DNA of 60,000 nucleotides from Lingula anatina (Eukaryota > Brachiopoda > Lingulata > Lingulida > Lingulidae). Below the pieces are notes generated by a model, which saw only the letters and a program-made list of their open reading frames with translations, had not been told where the DNA came from and made no database searches. Location of the stretch: assembly GCF_001039355.2 (NCBI RefSeq), contig NW_019775531.1, forward strand, positions 128,553 through 188,552, written 5' to 3'. The number at the start of each line of letters is the position of its first letter. Position 1 is the stretch's first letter. Below are positions 37,101 to 58,306 of the stretch, piece by piece. The translations under genes were made by a program, and so were the position numbers.

Positions 37101-40100
37101 TTATCATTTTGTTTAATTTCAGAGTGGACCCAGATGTGCATCTTGCTCTAACACTTTGGCCTGTAGAGAAGCACAAAACACTTTGCAATTGTACACCTCT
37201 TTCATCACATGTCCTGGTGGATCGGTGTGCTACGTGAGTCTTTCATTTTTTTTTCACGCGCACACAAATGCAGGTACACATATATGATGACATCGTGTAG
37301 GTCTCAGTACTCATGCAAACACTGTCCCTCGCTCACTAAGTCCATCTCACTCACACGCGTCATGTTCGCTCGACTTTTTAAAGGACTGGATTCAGATATA
37401 AATCTCCTTGGGGGAATTTTCGCTGAAGAGCAATCAGTGGAATCAACGTAATTTATTGACACGCTTTCTCGAGCAGTTAGGAGGTAATAAACTACCAAGT
37501 GTCAATTAAGCTGATCAGGGTGTTTGCACTTCAGACATAATGTCACCAGATAATACGATGAAAGCGTCCTAAGTGCTTGTATTATTCGGATCACATTTTC
37601 CAGAACAACCCTCAAGTGATTGATTAACTGTGAGGAGCAATCACAGCAAAAATCAGAAAAATCCCTAAGGAGGCATGTGTTTGAGAAATTGACAATTTTT
37701 TGCGACGTATGTAAGCGTGCATCCAAGGGCTCGGATGCAATTTAAAGTATATTGAAAAAATAACATTGAAAACTTTTATGAAAATCGACCAAGATAACTA
37801 AAATTCTGGGGAATGATCACACACATATTGCAGTTTAAGTCCAGCAAAGGATGAGTGCCGATAACCATTGGCAAAGTGCCCATCGTCAAATTTTAAAAAT
37901 AATTTTATATTATAAAGTTCATGCATATATTTGTTGCATGAAAAATATTGGTTGGTTTGATGCATCGTAACTTAGTATTTTAATGAGTTATTTGTGGGGA
38001 GGGGGTAGCCAATTTACCTGCTGAGGGAGAGAGTGGTGTATTATGGTATTATCTCACAGAAGCCATCACTGATTTCACTTTACTGTATAAAAGTCTTGTA
38101 ACTAGGGAAACTTGTTTCAGTGTATTTATTAATTTTATATAACTTTTCTCACAGACCAGCACTTGTTGGTCTAAATAATTGTATTGTTAAATAATATACA
38201 TTTTGTACAAGGCTCTAAGGAATAGTAAAAAATGCTAAAAGCAAAAGGCTGTTATAATAACAACACAACAAAAAATCATGTGTAAAAACACTCTAAACAG
38301 CTATTTTGAATGTTTTGCATTAACCTAGAATAAACAAGGTTTAAATTGTACCAAAATAATGATAAGATAAAAGTAAAAACTGAATGAAAATTATNATGTA
38401 CTTTTACATCAGAATTGACAGTAGCCTATTTGGTATTTCCTGCTTTTTGTCTGTACATTTGACAGCTTTGCTGCCTTTGTTATCAAGAGGTATGTTAATG
38501 ATGTCTGAAACCAAATTATGCATGAAGTATTTTTTAAATTTTATTATATTTCTTTATATTTTTTTATTTATTTTTATTTATTTATTTATTTTTTTTTTTT
38601 TTTGCAGGTTCATAATGGCAGATAAGGCAGGAATAACTGAAGGTCAAACTCAACAAGGTCAAGGCCACCAAGGGAAATCTGGTAGTGGTAAAAAGAAAAA
38701 TAAACCCAAGAATGTAGCAAATGATCAAGTCAAAAAACAAACTGATCTCAATTCACCGAGGACTTTGAGTGAATCATCAACTGGGTCTCAAGGAAGCCAG
38801 AAATCGAAAGGTCAAGGTCAGGATAAAGGTCAGGTTCAAGATAAAGGTCATGGTCATCAAAAACCTACAGACCCAAATGCTCCTCAGAAGTCAAAAGCAC
38901 AGCTCAAGGCAGAAAGGAGAGCACTTCAGGTAAATTGTGTCACTGTGTTTTTTTATTTTTGGTATTTTCTTCCTCTTTATTTTTCTCTCCTTCCTTCCTA
39001 CCCCTGTGCCACCCCTCAAGAAGGGACTCTCTTTCACCTGCTGTGTAATAGTAAGAAGAATGCATTATGGATATAATGGCTGACACCATATGTTTATACT
39101 CAAGAGGGAAGAGGGAAGAGGAATGATTATAAAGTTTACTTAACTATCTTAATCTGGCAGCCTTGTCTTTTATCTTTTTTGTCAGAAGTATGTTATCTTT
39201 CCTTCAGTCAGTATACAGATGAGTTCTGTATCTGGTACATGTACAAATAAACTGCTTGTGGATATACAGTGTTGTATACAGTATATACAGTATTGCAGGC
39301 TTTCAAGAGACCCCCCCCCAGCATTTTACTTATCCTGTAGCCAAGATGTTATAACTAAAATTATGAGAGGGGACTTTGAAATCTTTATCTAGTTTGCTAA
39401 ATTTCCATGTACCACTCATGCATTACAGTTACTGTAAGTAAATAGACTCAAAGCGGTGGTTTGAATGAAGCAATGTGTTTAATTTTAAGTGATAACTTTT
39501 TGATTTCAGGAGGCTCAGCGTGCTGCTAAAACTGCTGCCAAGGAGGGAGGAGCAGGTGAGCATTGGATATAATAGAGAGAGACAATTTATTTAAGTAATT
39601 AATTAATTTAATTAATTTATTTATTTATTTAATTATTTGAAATTATATATTTTCAGCACAGGGGCAATAAAACTTAACTATTTTGAATAAAAATGTAAGT
39701 CCTCAGCAAAAGATGAGAAGTATCACTCAGACTGTAGTGTAAAAAGTGTATGTACCAAAAAAGGAAATGCACAAAAGAAATATGAAATGAAAATATCCAT
39801 TTTGATGGTTCAATTCTATTTAAGGTCAGAAAAAGGAAGGCAGCACAAAGGAGAAGATGATCCGCGTCCCAGACCACCTTAAGGTTGACGATGCAGCCAC
39901 ACAAAAGAAAGTTGCCAAGAAGTTAGAAAAACAACAGGTGCCACAGAGGGCAGCCACTGAGAGGAAAGTGGGTCTGTTCAGGCACCTCCAGCAGTTTGAG
40001 AGAGGCACATCTCTGACTCAGGCTATACAGTGAGTATAAGCTTGGCTCCAGCGTAGAGGGGTGATCAGAGAGGAACCAATTTAGGCTTGAAATCATGCTA

Positions 40101-43100
40101 ACTTGTGATGATTTACAATATTTATCAGTTTAAGGTGATAGTTTATATAAGTCGGGATTTAAGAATCTTCACTTTGCCGTGAAACTAATTCTACTTACAA
40201 GACTACTGAAAGACATTTTTTCCCAGAAATACTACATATATCTTGCTTGGGTAAATGTAATTGATGAATTCTGTAAACAGCTTGAATTTTAAGAGTAATA
40301 TTATTGTTTTTTCTAGATTCTCAAACAATGTTGCTATCCACCCTGCAGTTTTAAAGCTGGGCTTACAGTATGCAGAGGGGGTGGTGTGTGGGTCCAATGC
40401 AAGGTGTATTGCACTGCTTAATGCCTTCAAACAGGTGGGTATGGATTGGGTCTCTCTTGAACAGTGGCTCACTCTTCATTTTTTTTTTTTATTAATATGA
40501 AATAGATTCCTACCAGTACTAGAAATATAAATAAAATCTGACTTTAAAAGCAGAATAAAAGATTAGTGTCTCTCTGCCATATTGGTAAGCTAGAAGTCAG
40601 ATTTTTTTTGAAAATAATAAAGATCAGAAGAAGAAAATATTTTGTTAGATTTCTAAAGCATGTTATGTTTCTCATAATACATTTCATCCCATATATATAC
40701 CAAAAATGAAAACTCAGATACGTCCTTTTTGCACATTAATGTGTTAACGAATAATCCAAAAAAGATTTCTATGCATGCATTATGTTTTACTAATTCCACA
40801 CAGGTTATTCGTGACTATACCACACCTCCACAAAAGGAACTAGCCAGAGATTTAGATAACAGAATAAAACCATGCATAAGGTAGGACAAGACTGACATGT
40901 CTACTTGCTATATATGTGTGAAAGACAATAAATACCTTGACTATTTTCTATAATTATTCGTGGATTATTTCTCCCTGGGTTGAACTTTCTGAAATAGACT
41001 GAATCAGACACATATTATGGCTCTTTGATTTTCAGTAACTTTATTTTCAAAGTCCCACTTGGTAAACATTCCTAATATGATAAAAACTCTAAGTTAATAT
41101 TTAATATATTTCAAGCCCAGGTTGGCCTGTTTCAGTCTCTTTGGGGGATGCTTTCAAAGCTCCCAAGTGGACAGAAAAAATTAAAATTTTCAGTTCATCT
41201 TTTTAGTGTCTTATGCAGTGCCAGCCCATTACAGCAACATACGGTAGTAGTGGAAGGGCTTTAAAGCTATCAAAAGGAAAAATACAATGAATATAAATCT
41301 ATGGAATAGTGCAACATTAAAAAAGAAATGTTATTCTTTTCTTTCAGTTTCTTGGCCCAGTGTCGGCCAATTTCAGTCAGCATGGGAAATGCTATCAAAG
41401 CACTCAAGTGGCACATCAACCATACGCCAAGTGAGATGCCAGACTCAGAGGTGATTTTTTTTTTCTAGAACAAATTTATTCTAACCAGTTTTCCTAGTTT
41501 AAGCAGCCCCCACATTCAGTGTCTTAGGACCACCAAGCCATTTCTACCTATAATGTTTTTCCAAACAACCCTGATTGTGGTCATATAAAAGTTTTATATG
41601 TATGGATGAATGCCAGGTTAAAAACTGTTAGTTTACTGGCCATTCAGAGCACAAGAAGTCATTTTATCTGCTGGCCCCAATCGGGATTCACTGGTCCAGA
41701 TAAGAATTTCAGTAAGGCTGGATATTTATGCCTGTTACATTAAAACTTGATTTTGACAAATATGACTTTTAAAGGTACATACCAACCGAGCATCGGTGGA
41801 GCGCGGATTCCCAGTAACACATGTAAACCACTTCTACTAGTTTCTTCTACGACTCTAATAAATTCGACATGCCAAGGGATAAACTCAATAAATCACCCGA
41901 TTAACCATAAAAGAGCTTTAGAGTGCTCCTTTCTTTAAATTTTTGGTTGTCAATCTAACCTACTTTTGTGACCTACTTTTCTGCCCCATTGAAATACAGC
42001 ATAGAATGCTAGCAGAAAAATCTGTTCAAACATCACTTTCGGGTAAAATTAAACAATGCCTTTTGGTAATTCCCTTAGTTATACTACTTGAAACTATATG
42101 CTGGCATTTGGTTGGTTTTTATGACAAAAAATTGACTTTGTATGTATCTTATTTAAAAATAAGTTGATGCTTCCTATTAGGTCTATAAAACCGTTTGGCA
42201 TATTTGTCTTTGACTCTTTAACCTTGGGCATATTCATCTTGGCAAATGAGTCGTGTAATTCAACGTTTGTAATTTCATATTGATGTGATTTATATAGTGT
42301 TTGGTAGAAATCTTACCCAATTTAATTTCTCATAAAAAATGAAACTTTGAGGTAATGAATATGGCAGACATGTGATTTAGGTATGGAAATTGAGAGGGAA
42401 ATTAAAGATTTGGATTTTTTTCCCAGGCCAAAAGAAATTTGAATGAAGTAATTGAAGATTTCTTGCAAGAGAAGATAGTTTTAGCTGGAGAAGCCATCTC
42501 TCAAACTGCTCTGCAGAAAATTCAAGATGGGGATGTCCTTCTTGTCTTTGGTTGGTGAGTGGTAAAGGCTTTTTTAGCCTTGATTTTTTTTTTAATTTGT
42601 TGAACAGAATTTGTCCATGCTTATACTAATGGTGTCAGTTTTAAAGAGTGTTTTTCTAATAATGAAACATAAGTTTGAAGCAGGTAGGATAAGCCTTTTC
42701 TTCTCTTTTCAGCTCCTCTTTGATCCGGAAGATACTCTGTGACGCACACTCCAAAGGAAGACAGTTTCGTGTTATCGTCGTTGATGGTCGTCCAAAGTTA
42801 GAAGGGCGAGAGATGCTCCGTCGTCTCGTTAGACATGGCATTAAGTGTTCCTACGTTCTCATCAACACAGCTTCTTATGTTATGCAAGAGGTCAGTGAGA
42901 GAGGTTATTCTAAGATTTGGGGTTCAGGGAGTCCATAATGAGAATCATTCTGTAATTTGCTCAATAATTTGTAGGGAGTCCAACCCAAGTTTGCCTAACC
43001 AACCAACCAAATTTTGTAAGCTGTTACGAATAAGCAAACTTCTTTAGTCTTTTTCACATCTATTTTATTTGCTTGTCATTGAAATTGTCACGTAGAAACT

Positions 43101-44579
43101 GAAATGAACAAAATACATCAAATTAAGAAATTATCCTTAAATTATGTTACAATTACAACTTATAAAGTTCCTATTAACTGTTTAAATTACTAAATGATTC
43201 ATAAAGTCTTACCTCATTGCGGGAATTAGTGACCTTTAATGATCAGAACATAACTATGATAAGCGCGTGCTCTAGTCAAAAAAGTAAAACGCTATCTCCA
43301 CCGATGTGCATAACAGCTAAGACGGGCCAAACCGTAACATGGCTCCCCTAAATTGTGAAAGCAATTTACACAATATACACTGTTTACCTTATCATTACGT
43401 ATAGAAAATATTTGCTCGGAAATTATTAAGAATTACCGTACCTTAANTCTTTTAATGATCAGAACATAACTATGATAAGCGCGTGCTCTAGTCAAAAAAG
43501 TAAAACGCTATCTCCACCGATGTGCATAACAGCTAAGACGGGCCAAAACCGTAACAAAAATATAGTACACATAATAACAGTTATGGACAATAATCTAAAA
43601 ATCACCTAAAAAGTACTTCATATATGATTATGTATGTGATAAAGACCTTGTATAGAATGCAATGCAAGAGCTATTTATACAAAATATACAAATATTAGAA
43701 TAGAAAAGGTATAAGAAACAATAGATAATAAATCAGATGTGCGGTCCAAAACACTTTCTGTCTCGCTAATACTGTCACCACTTGATGTTTTTAAATGTGA
43801 GGTATCCAAACAGCCTTCTCCACAACACAATTTTTTATTGTATCCCTGCCTCATGGCAAACGCCATATGCCACAGGACTGAAGTGATATGTGCACAACCT
43901 CTAACTGTCTTGGACCCTGCTTTACACTGGCAGTACCAGCCACTGATGGGTCTAGTTTTGTTATGGGAGGTCTGAATCCATAATTAAATCAGGTGCATCC
44001 TTGCATACACCGATTTCAAACTGGCCGTCTAGCAGATGCTCATCAGTATATTGGCTAGCTTGCTTTATATGGTAAACGTCTGGTAATTAATATAGGCTGT
44101 TGGTCTCTTGTTTGGACTATTTACCAAGTCAATAGGTTTTCATTGATCTCCTTGACAAATGAAGCCATTCATAGCATTTTGTTGATAAATAAAAGAAAAA
44201 TCTCTACAAAGCTATTATGAATAGTGCTGGTGTAGAAGATTAGGCTATAAGTAACAAAACTAGGGGGGTGTGATGGAGCCTTTTATTTTACTTTTTATGC
44301 AAAATAGACGTAAAAGGGGATTTTTACACAACAATTTTGGTTGTACAAACTGTACTTTCATGCCCATTAGAGGGGGTTGGGTCAAGCCACCTTTATGTGT
44401 AGAGGTCTATTACAGCAAGGGTCTGTATATAAGGTAGGAACCACCACAATGTACATCTTCTATTATGATAATTAATATACCTTTGAATATCTGAAGCACA
44501 TTTTCCATTTAATCTTTCTTAATCCTAAGAAATAAGAATGGAAATAAGATATACTTACTGTATTTGGACTCTGTTTCCT

Positions 44580-44618
<39 letters not shown>

Positions 44619-46709
44619 ATAGCATGCATTATACTGTNNNNNNNNNNNNNNNNNNNNNNNNNNNNNNNNNNNNNNNNNNNNNNNNNNNNNNNNNNNNNNN
44701 NNNNNNNNNNNNNNNNNNNNNNNNNNNNNNNNNNNNNNNNNNNNNNNNNNNNNNNNNNNNNNNNNNNNNNNNNNNNNNNNNNNNNNNNNNNNNNNNNNNN
44801 NNNNNNNNNNNNNNNNNNNNNNNNNNNNNNNNNNNNNNNNNNNNNNNNNNNNNNNNNNNNNNNNNNNNNNNNNNNNNNNNNNNNNNNNNNNNNNNNNNNN
44901 NNNNNNNNNNNNTGCATTTTTTCTAAAAATATAAATCATTGATAAACATACCTAAAACATTGTGTATCATATGACCTTTTCACGTTTCCTGGTGAGGAAG
45001 GTTATGGGCTTAAAAAAACACCATTGCAAGATTTCAAGATGGCCGCAGTTTTCCAGATGGCCGCCATTGTTTAAGAAAAATTGGTCAAATTTACTAATTA
45101 TATTCCAAATCTTTACATAAAATATCAAAACTGTGGTGTCCACAAAATAGACATAGCATGAATTATACAAAGTAGGCACATTTTCATTTAGTTATGGCAT
45201 TTGGTTAAATTTGGGGGATGGTAAAGCAGTCCATTTTCAAATATTCAACATGGCCACCATGAAATGCCTATTTTCATGAGGTAGGCTTTTGTGCACTTAA
45301 ATAATCAAAAAAAAAATTATTACCAAGCTCACAACATATTTGTGCTAGATGCTAGATTTTACATGATGCTTCATACAACTTCTTCAAAATGTCCACCATT
45401 TTCAAGATACCCGCCGTTTTCAAGATGGCTACCATCATTTATGAAAAGTGTTCGAATTTGCTCATTTTATTCCAAATCTTTACATACAAAATCAAAACCA
45501 TAATGTCCATATGACTATTATGGAATGGATTATACAAAGCAGTCATTAATTCATTACATTTTGGCATTGGGTTAAACTTCAGTGATATTTTAGCAGTCAT
45601 TTCTTAAATATTCAAAATGACTCACTGCCATGAAATGCAAATTTCCATAACTTGGGATTTGATTCAGCTAAATTATCAAAAAAAAAAAAAAAAATTTGTG
45701 TCCAAGCTCTCATACATATTTGTGCTAGATGCTACATGAGGCTTAATACATCCCCAAAATAATTGTATCCAAAATAATTGTAGGGTATGTGCTATTACTG
45801 CAACTTTTCACTTATAATAAACAGTTATTGGATTTTCCATTATTTATATGTACTAACACATGTTAAGTCAAGTCAAAGTTAATACTGTGCTTCTTGTTGT
45901 GAACCTTTGTGCGCGATTGTCACAGTAAAAAGAAATCCCATAATTTGGAAATATGTAGACAAAAAAAGATAATTTATCTTTTTGATCTATCAAATTTAAT
46001 GTATTTACCAATACCAAAATGTCTGTCATATTAAAAACAGGAACCTATTTTTATTTGAAGTGCATCTGTCCATATAACCCACTGCAAATCCATGATGCAT
46101 TTCTGCTGTTTACATTTATCAAGTTGACTTCTCAGTAAAATAGACATTACATGGTGGCCATGTTGAATATTTAAAAATTGACTGCTTTACCATCATGTAC
46201 AAAGGTTGGCAATTTTACCCTCTTACTGGCACTCATCCTTTCTTTAAATTTGATGGGCCTTTGTAGGATTAAATACATTTTTATTATGATTATTATTTTT
46301 TTTTGGGGGGGGGGGGTTGGAGGGGTATTTATCATCATTATCATTGGTAGTAGCGTTAATATTGTTTTTACAAAACGGTTATTCACGTTCTTCTTTGCAG
46401 ACTACAGCTTCGGCATACAGCTTTTTTAGTCACTTCTACAGTTCCTCCATCACTGCTTACAGATACAGCCGCGGGTGCATAAGAAAGTCACAATGTACCA
46501 GCCAGGAGCTGCAGGGAAATACTTGCACGGGAAGCGGCGACGGTAAAGCCTGCAAGCATTGCTGTAGTACCAATTACTGTAATAGTGGAGTCTTGGACAC
46601 GTCCCAAGCTAGCGTCAACAACAACAACAACAATAGAGGCTGCCGTTCCCGGAGTGCTTGGTTTAACGTCATCTGTGCACATTTGTTATTTGTCTTTGCC
46701 AGGAATTAA
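26520..46709 (+). CDS. SRCR x4 plus three-finger surface protein, plus-strand paralogue (frameshifted)
   Basis: Twelve exons in the same order as the minus-strand gene: signal peptide 26520-26592; SRCR1 27194-27352 and 27732-27900; SRCR2 28503-28694 and 29191-29331; SRCR3 29973-30176 and 30518-30643; SRCR4 32586-32756 and 33875-34042; linker 34506-34546; three-finger 37123-37233 and 46401-46709. All junctions are GT-AG with the same phases. Ten of the twelve lengths are identical to the minus-strand exons; the linker is one codon longer and 27732-27900 has one extra T. That extra base breaks the frame inside SRCR1, so the gene is either a recent pseudogene, a null allele or a sequencing error. 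All exons after it remain open in the expected frame. The last intron is 9.2 kb and contains the EIF2B4 exons on the same strand. The family role would be extracellular recognition. Confidence 0.8.
27194..27900 (+). pseudogene. SRCR1 exon pair with a +1 frameshift
   Basis: Exons 27194-27352 and 27732-27900. The first encodes [20 protein letters not shown] and VVCGQLGF, with glycine in place of the usual arginine. The second is 169 nt instead of 168: a T run at 27767-27771 has five T residues where both minus-strand copies have four. Read on from the first exon, the frame is lost before the FWLSDVHC motif. Downstream of the run the normal frame ([21 protein letters not shown]) is intact. Confidence 0.8.
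28503..29331 (+). CDS. SRCR2 exon pair
   Basis: Exons 28503-28694 ([31 protein letters not shown]) and 29191-29331 ([28 protein letters not shown]). Both are open, phase 1-1, and match the minus-strand lengths. Confidence 0.85.
29973..30643 (+). CDS. SRCR3 exon pair
   Basis: Exons 29973-30176 ([33 protein letters not shown]) and 30518-30643 ([26 protein letters not shown]). Both are open and phase 1-1. Confidence 0.85.
31130..31400 (-). mobile_element. Remnant of the same TIR transposon as 9492-10082
   Basis: An 83-residue minus-strand frame contains [20 protein letters not shown] and then [19 protein letters not shown]. It matches the broken frame inside 9492-10082 and lies in the same SRCR3-SRCR4 intron, in the same orientation relative to the host gene. 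An (ATT)n tract lies just before it, at about 31073-31119. Confidence 0.65.
31454..31760. mobile_element. 307-bp MITE with TAA target duplication
   Basis: The ends are inverted: AGCCTAGGTCCCAACTACGT at 31454 and its complement ending at 31760. TAA flanks both sides (31451-31453 and 31761-31763). A 3-bp TWA target duplication is usual for PIF/Harbinger elements. There is no coding capacity. Confidence 0.8.
32285..32493. mobile_element. Second, truncated and inverted copy of the same MITE
   Basis: Inverted match to about 31456-31690, ending in ACGTAGTTGGGACCTAGGCT followed by TAA (32494-32496). Its other end is missing. Confidence 0.7.
32586..34042 (+). CDS. SRCR4 exon pair
   Basis: Exons 32586-32756 ([33 protein letters not shown]) and 33875-34042 ([27 protein letters not shown]). 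Both are open, phase 1-1, and of the same length as the minus-strand exons. The intron holds a MITE-like copy at 32833-33040. Confidence 0.85.
34506..34546 (+). CDS. Linker micro-exon
   Basis: A 41-nt exon encoding [13 protein letters not shown] after a split codon, between a GCAG acceptor and a GTAAGT donor. It is one codon longer than the minus-strand version. Confidence 0.75.
35341..37009 (-). mobile_element. Tc1/mariner-family transposon with decayed transposase
   Basis: Terminal inverted repeats begin CAGACTTGACATTTAATATG at 35341 and end with the complement at 37009, flanked by TA on both sides (35339-35340, 37010-37011). Minus-strand fragments carry Tc1 signatures: [11 protein letters not shown], then [18 protein letters not shown] (about 36040-36230), and [11 protein letters not shown] (about 35850), which corresponds to the usual SPDLNPIEN motif with changes. 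Frames are broken, so it is inactive. Terminal fragments of the same family occur at 46768-46900 and 51793-52030. Confidence 0.85.
37123..37233 (+). CDS. First three-finger-domain exon
   Basis: A 111-nt, phase 0-0 exon between a TTTCAG acceptor and a GTGAGT donor, encoding [20 protein letters not shown] and ending in CPGGSVCY. The cysteine spacing matches the first half of a Ly6/uPAR domain. Confidence 0.8.
38607..42890 (+). CDS. EIF2B4: Translation initiation factor eIF2B subunit delta, 5' eight coding exons
   Basis: Exons 38607-38929 (ATG 38615), 39510-39555, 39825-40029, 40317-40434, 40804-40880, 41348-41450, 42427-42554 and 42713-42890 join in frame to 390 residues. eIF2B is the cytosolic GDP-GTP exchange factor for eIF2, and delta is one of its regulatory subunits. 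The N-terminus is a Lys/Gln-rich low-complexity region; then come [77 protein letters not shown] and [19 protein letters not shown], all typical of delta. The last part of the family, about 130-150 residues, is missing after the GTCAGT donor at 42891. No matching exon is seen up to the N gap. The gene sits on the same strand inside the last intron of the SRCR gene. It may be truly nested, or misplaced by scaffolding. Confidence 0.9.
43231..43554. repeat. Direct repeat of about 107 bp around an n join
   Basis: The block from TTTAATGATCAGAACATAAC at about 43233 to about 43340 recurs at about 43450-43554, just after the n at 43447. About 107 unrelated bases lie between copy 1 and the n, so it is less clearly an overlap artefact than the three larger duplications. 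Confidence 0.65.
43675..43975 (-). pseudogene. SWIM zinc-finger fragment, probably transposon-derived
   Basis: The minus-strand frame reads [19 protein letters not shown] followed by [15 protein letters not shown], giving the CxC...CxH pattern of a SWIM zinc finger, then an acidic/serine-rich tail and a stop. Such SWIM segments are common in multicopy, transposase-like genes of marine invertebrates. No transposase domain is present here, so it is a fragment. Confidence 0.65.
44638..44912. other. Assembly gap (275 N)
   Basis: A run of N. It directly follows a poly-T tract of about 33 bases. Frames crossing it are meaningless. The missing EIF2B4 C-terminal exons could lie here only if the true gap is larger than 275 bases. 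Confidence 0.99.
45010..46200. repeat. Diverged tandem units of an AAGATGGCCGCC-type repeat
   Basis: Two units of about 400 bp (about 45010-45340 and 45390-45720) share the order: AAGATGGCcGCC-like words, ATTCCAAATCTTTACATA, ATTATACAAAG, GGCATTtGGTTAAA, and ATATTCAA.ATG. A third piece at 46141-46200 is inverted. A related word occurs at about 59366 (AAGATGGCGGTC). Class unknown. Confidence 0.6.
46401..46709 (+). CDS. Last exon: second half of three-finger domain and possible GPI signal
   Basis: A 309-nt exon following TTTGCAG, identical in length to 3709-4017. It encodes [33 protein letters not shown], a six-asparagine run and a hydrophobic end ([17 protein letters not shown]), then TAA. The tail contains a histidine and ends in arginine-asparagine, so GPI attachment is less certain than for the paralogue. 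Confidence 0.85.
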   Translation, partial: TTASAYSFFSHFYSSSITAYRYSRGCIRKSQCTSQELQGNTCTGSGDGKACKHCCSTNYCNSGVLDTSQASVNNNNNNRGCRSRSAWFNVICAHLLFVFARN

Positions 46710-46730
46710 AGGAGCAGATATTAAGAGTTA

Positions 46731-46765
46731 GATAGATTGATAGATAGATAGATAGATTGATAGAT
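46731..46765. repeat. GATA-type microsatellite
   Basis: Tandem GATA/GATT units just downstream of the SRCR gene stop. Confidence 0.8.
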
Positions 46766-46767
46766 AT

Positions 46768-46900
46768 ACTTGACATTTAATATGGAATATTTTAATTTCA
46801 AAGGTATACCTACATAAAATGCGTTCTTTAAAAAACTAAGATCTCATATAAGATTTGAGAATGGAGAAGTTCGTAGTCAGTTGTGTCATCAAGATTTTCA
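46768..46900 (+). mobile_element. Terminal fragment of the Tc1-like family
   Basis: Starts TACTTGACATTTAATATGGA and matches, inverted, the right end of the element at 35341-37009 (about 36880-37009). Only the terminal part remains. Confidence 0.7.
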
Positions 46901-47312
46901 AGTTATTCGTGTTCCAAACATTATCTTAAAGAGACATGTGCAAACCAGGTTTGTTTGTATATATATATATATATATTATTCTTAAAACCCCAAAATATAA
47001 AAAAAAAAGAAAAAGAAACTATATCTTATAAAGAAGAAGGAGATAGAACAGGATGCCAATCACGAACTTCACTTGCTGAGATGTGAGAAATAATAGCAAA
47101 ATGCAATACACGATATACGAAAAACATGCAAATGAAAAACATACTTTGATTTGAATCTCTATAAATGTTTTTTAACATATTACGTCACACATTGAGAGCC
47201 ATTTCTGACCTAACACTCTGACCCATTTACATACAGCATAGACTGCAAGCAGAAAAACCTGTCGAAATATTATTTTTCGACTGGAAGCGGATGTATATGT
47301 TAAAAAATATTA

Positions 47313-47450
47313 AACGGCTCCGAGGTTCCTGCAGCGACGGTGGAAGCGGGGGGACCATCAAGGAATTATAGCGACAACGCTTTTTAAGTGAGATCACCCA
47401 TATTTAGTCGGTGGATCAGTTAGTATGCGGATTATCTGTTCTGAATGGGC
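47313..47450. repeat. Dispersed repeat, copy 2
   Basis: Matches 23665-23830 in order and orientation (CTCCGAG, CCTGCAGcGACGG, CATATTTA.TCGG, GGATCAGTTAGTA). It lies between the two convergent genes. Confidence 0.6.
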
Positions 47451-47714
47451 TCTTAGATGCCATGCGTATCATGCGATAATCCAGAGCCTAAAGAACACAA
47501 AAGTTCAATAGTGGTGGAAGCAGCACTTTTTTCTCCTTAGCCAAACACAATAAAATGTGGACGTGTAATCGATTCCTAGAGACCATTCATAATCAAATAT
47601 ACAGGTAAAAATACCATATGAGGAGGAAGCAGCGTCGTCATCCTTATAGCAAAGTCCAAATGAAAAACACTGTCAAAAAACGAGTGGACAAAATTATAAA
47701 CAGGTGTTACATTG

Positions 47715-57935
<10,221 letters not shown>

Positions 57936-58306
57936 CTACAGTAATAATACATACATACACGTGTTAGCATATATACACCAGTCACAGGCCCAACTACTGC
58001 TGGTACAGGACACACACCTACAGTAATAATACATACATACACATGTTAGCATATATACACCAGTCACAGGCCCAACTACTGCTGGTACAGGACACACACC
58101 TACAGTAATAATACATACATACACGTGTTAGCATATATACACCAGTCACAGGCCCAACTACTGCTGGTACATGTACAGGACACACACCTACAGTAATAAT
58201 GCATACATACACGTGTTAGCATATATACACCAATCACAGGCCCAACTACTGCTGGTACAGGACACACACCTACAGTAATAAGACATACATACACGTGTTA
58301 GCATAC

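Larger units (their letters stand above)
37852..46241. other. 8.4 kb segment absent from the paralogous intron
   Basis: The last intron of the minus-strand gene is about 0.6 kb. Its sequence aligns with 37234-37851 and with 46242-46400 here, and everything between is extra. The junctions carry short inverted sequences: GGATGAGTGCC at about 37852 and GGCACTCATCC ending at about 46237. The segment holds EIF2B4 exons, a SWIM fragment, two joins (n at 38395 and 43447) and an N gap, so its continuity is not assured. Confidence 0.55.

Noticed and set aside
43231-43554. An unmerged contig overlap like the other n joins
   Set aside because: About 107 unrelated bases separate the first copy from the n, so an overlap is not demonstrated.
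44472-44942. Long frames across 44638-44912
   Set aside because: They consist of unknown residues from the N gap and poly-T/poly-A translation.
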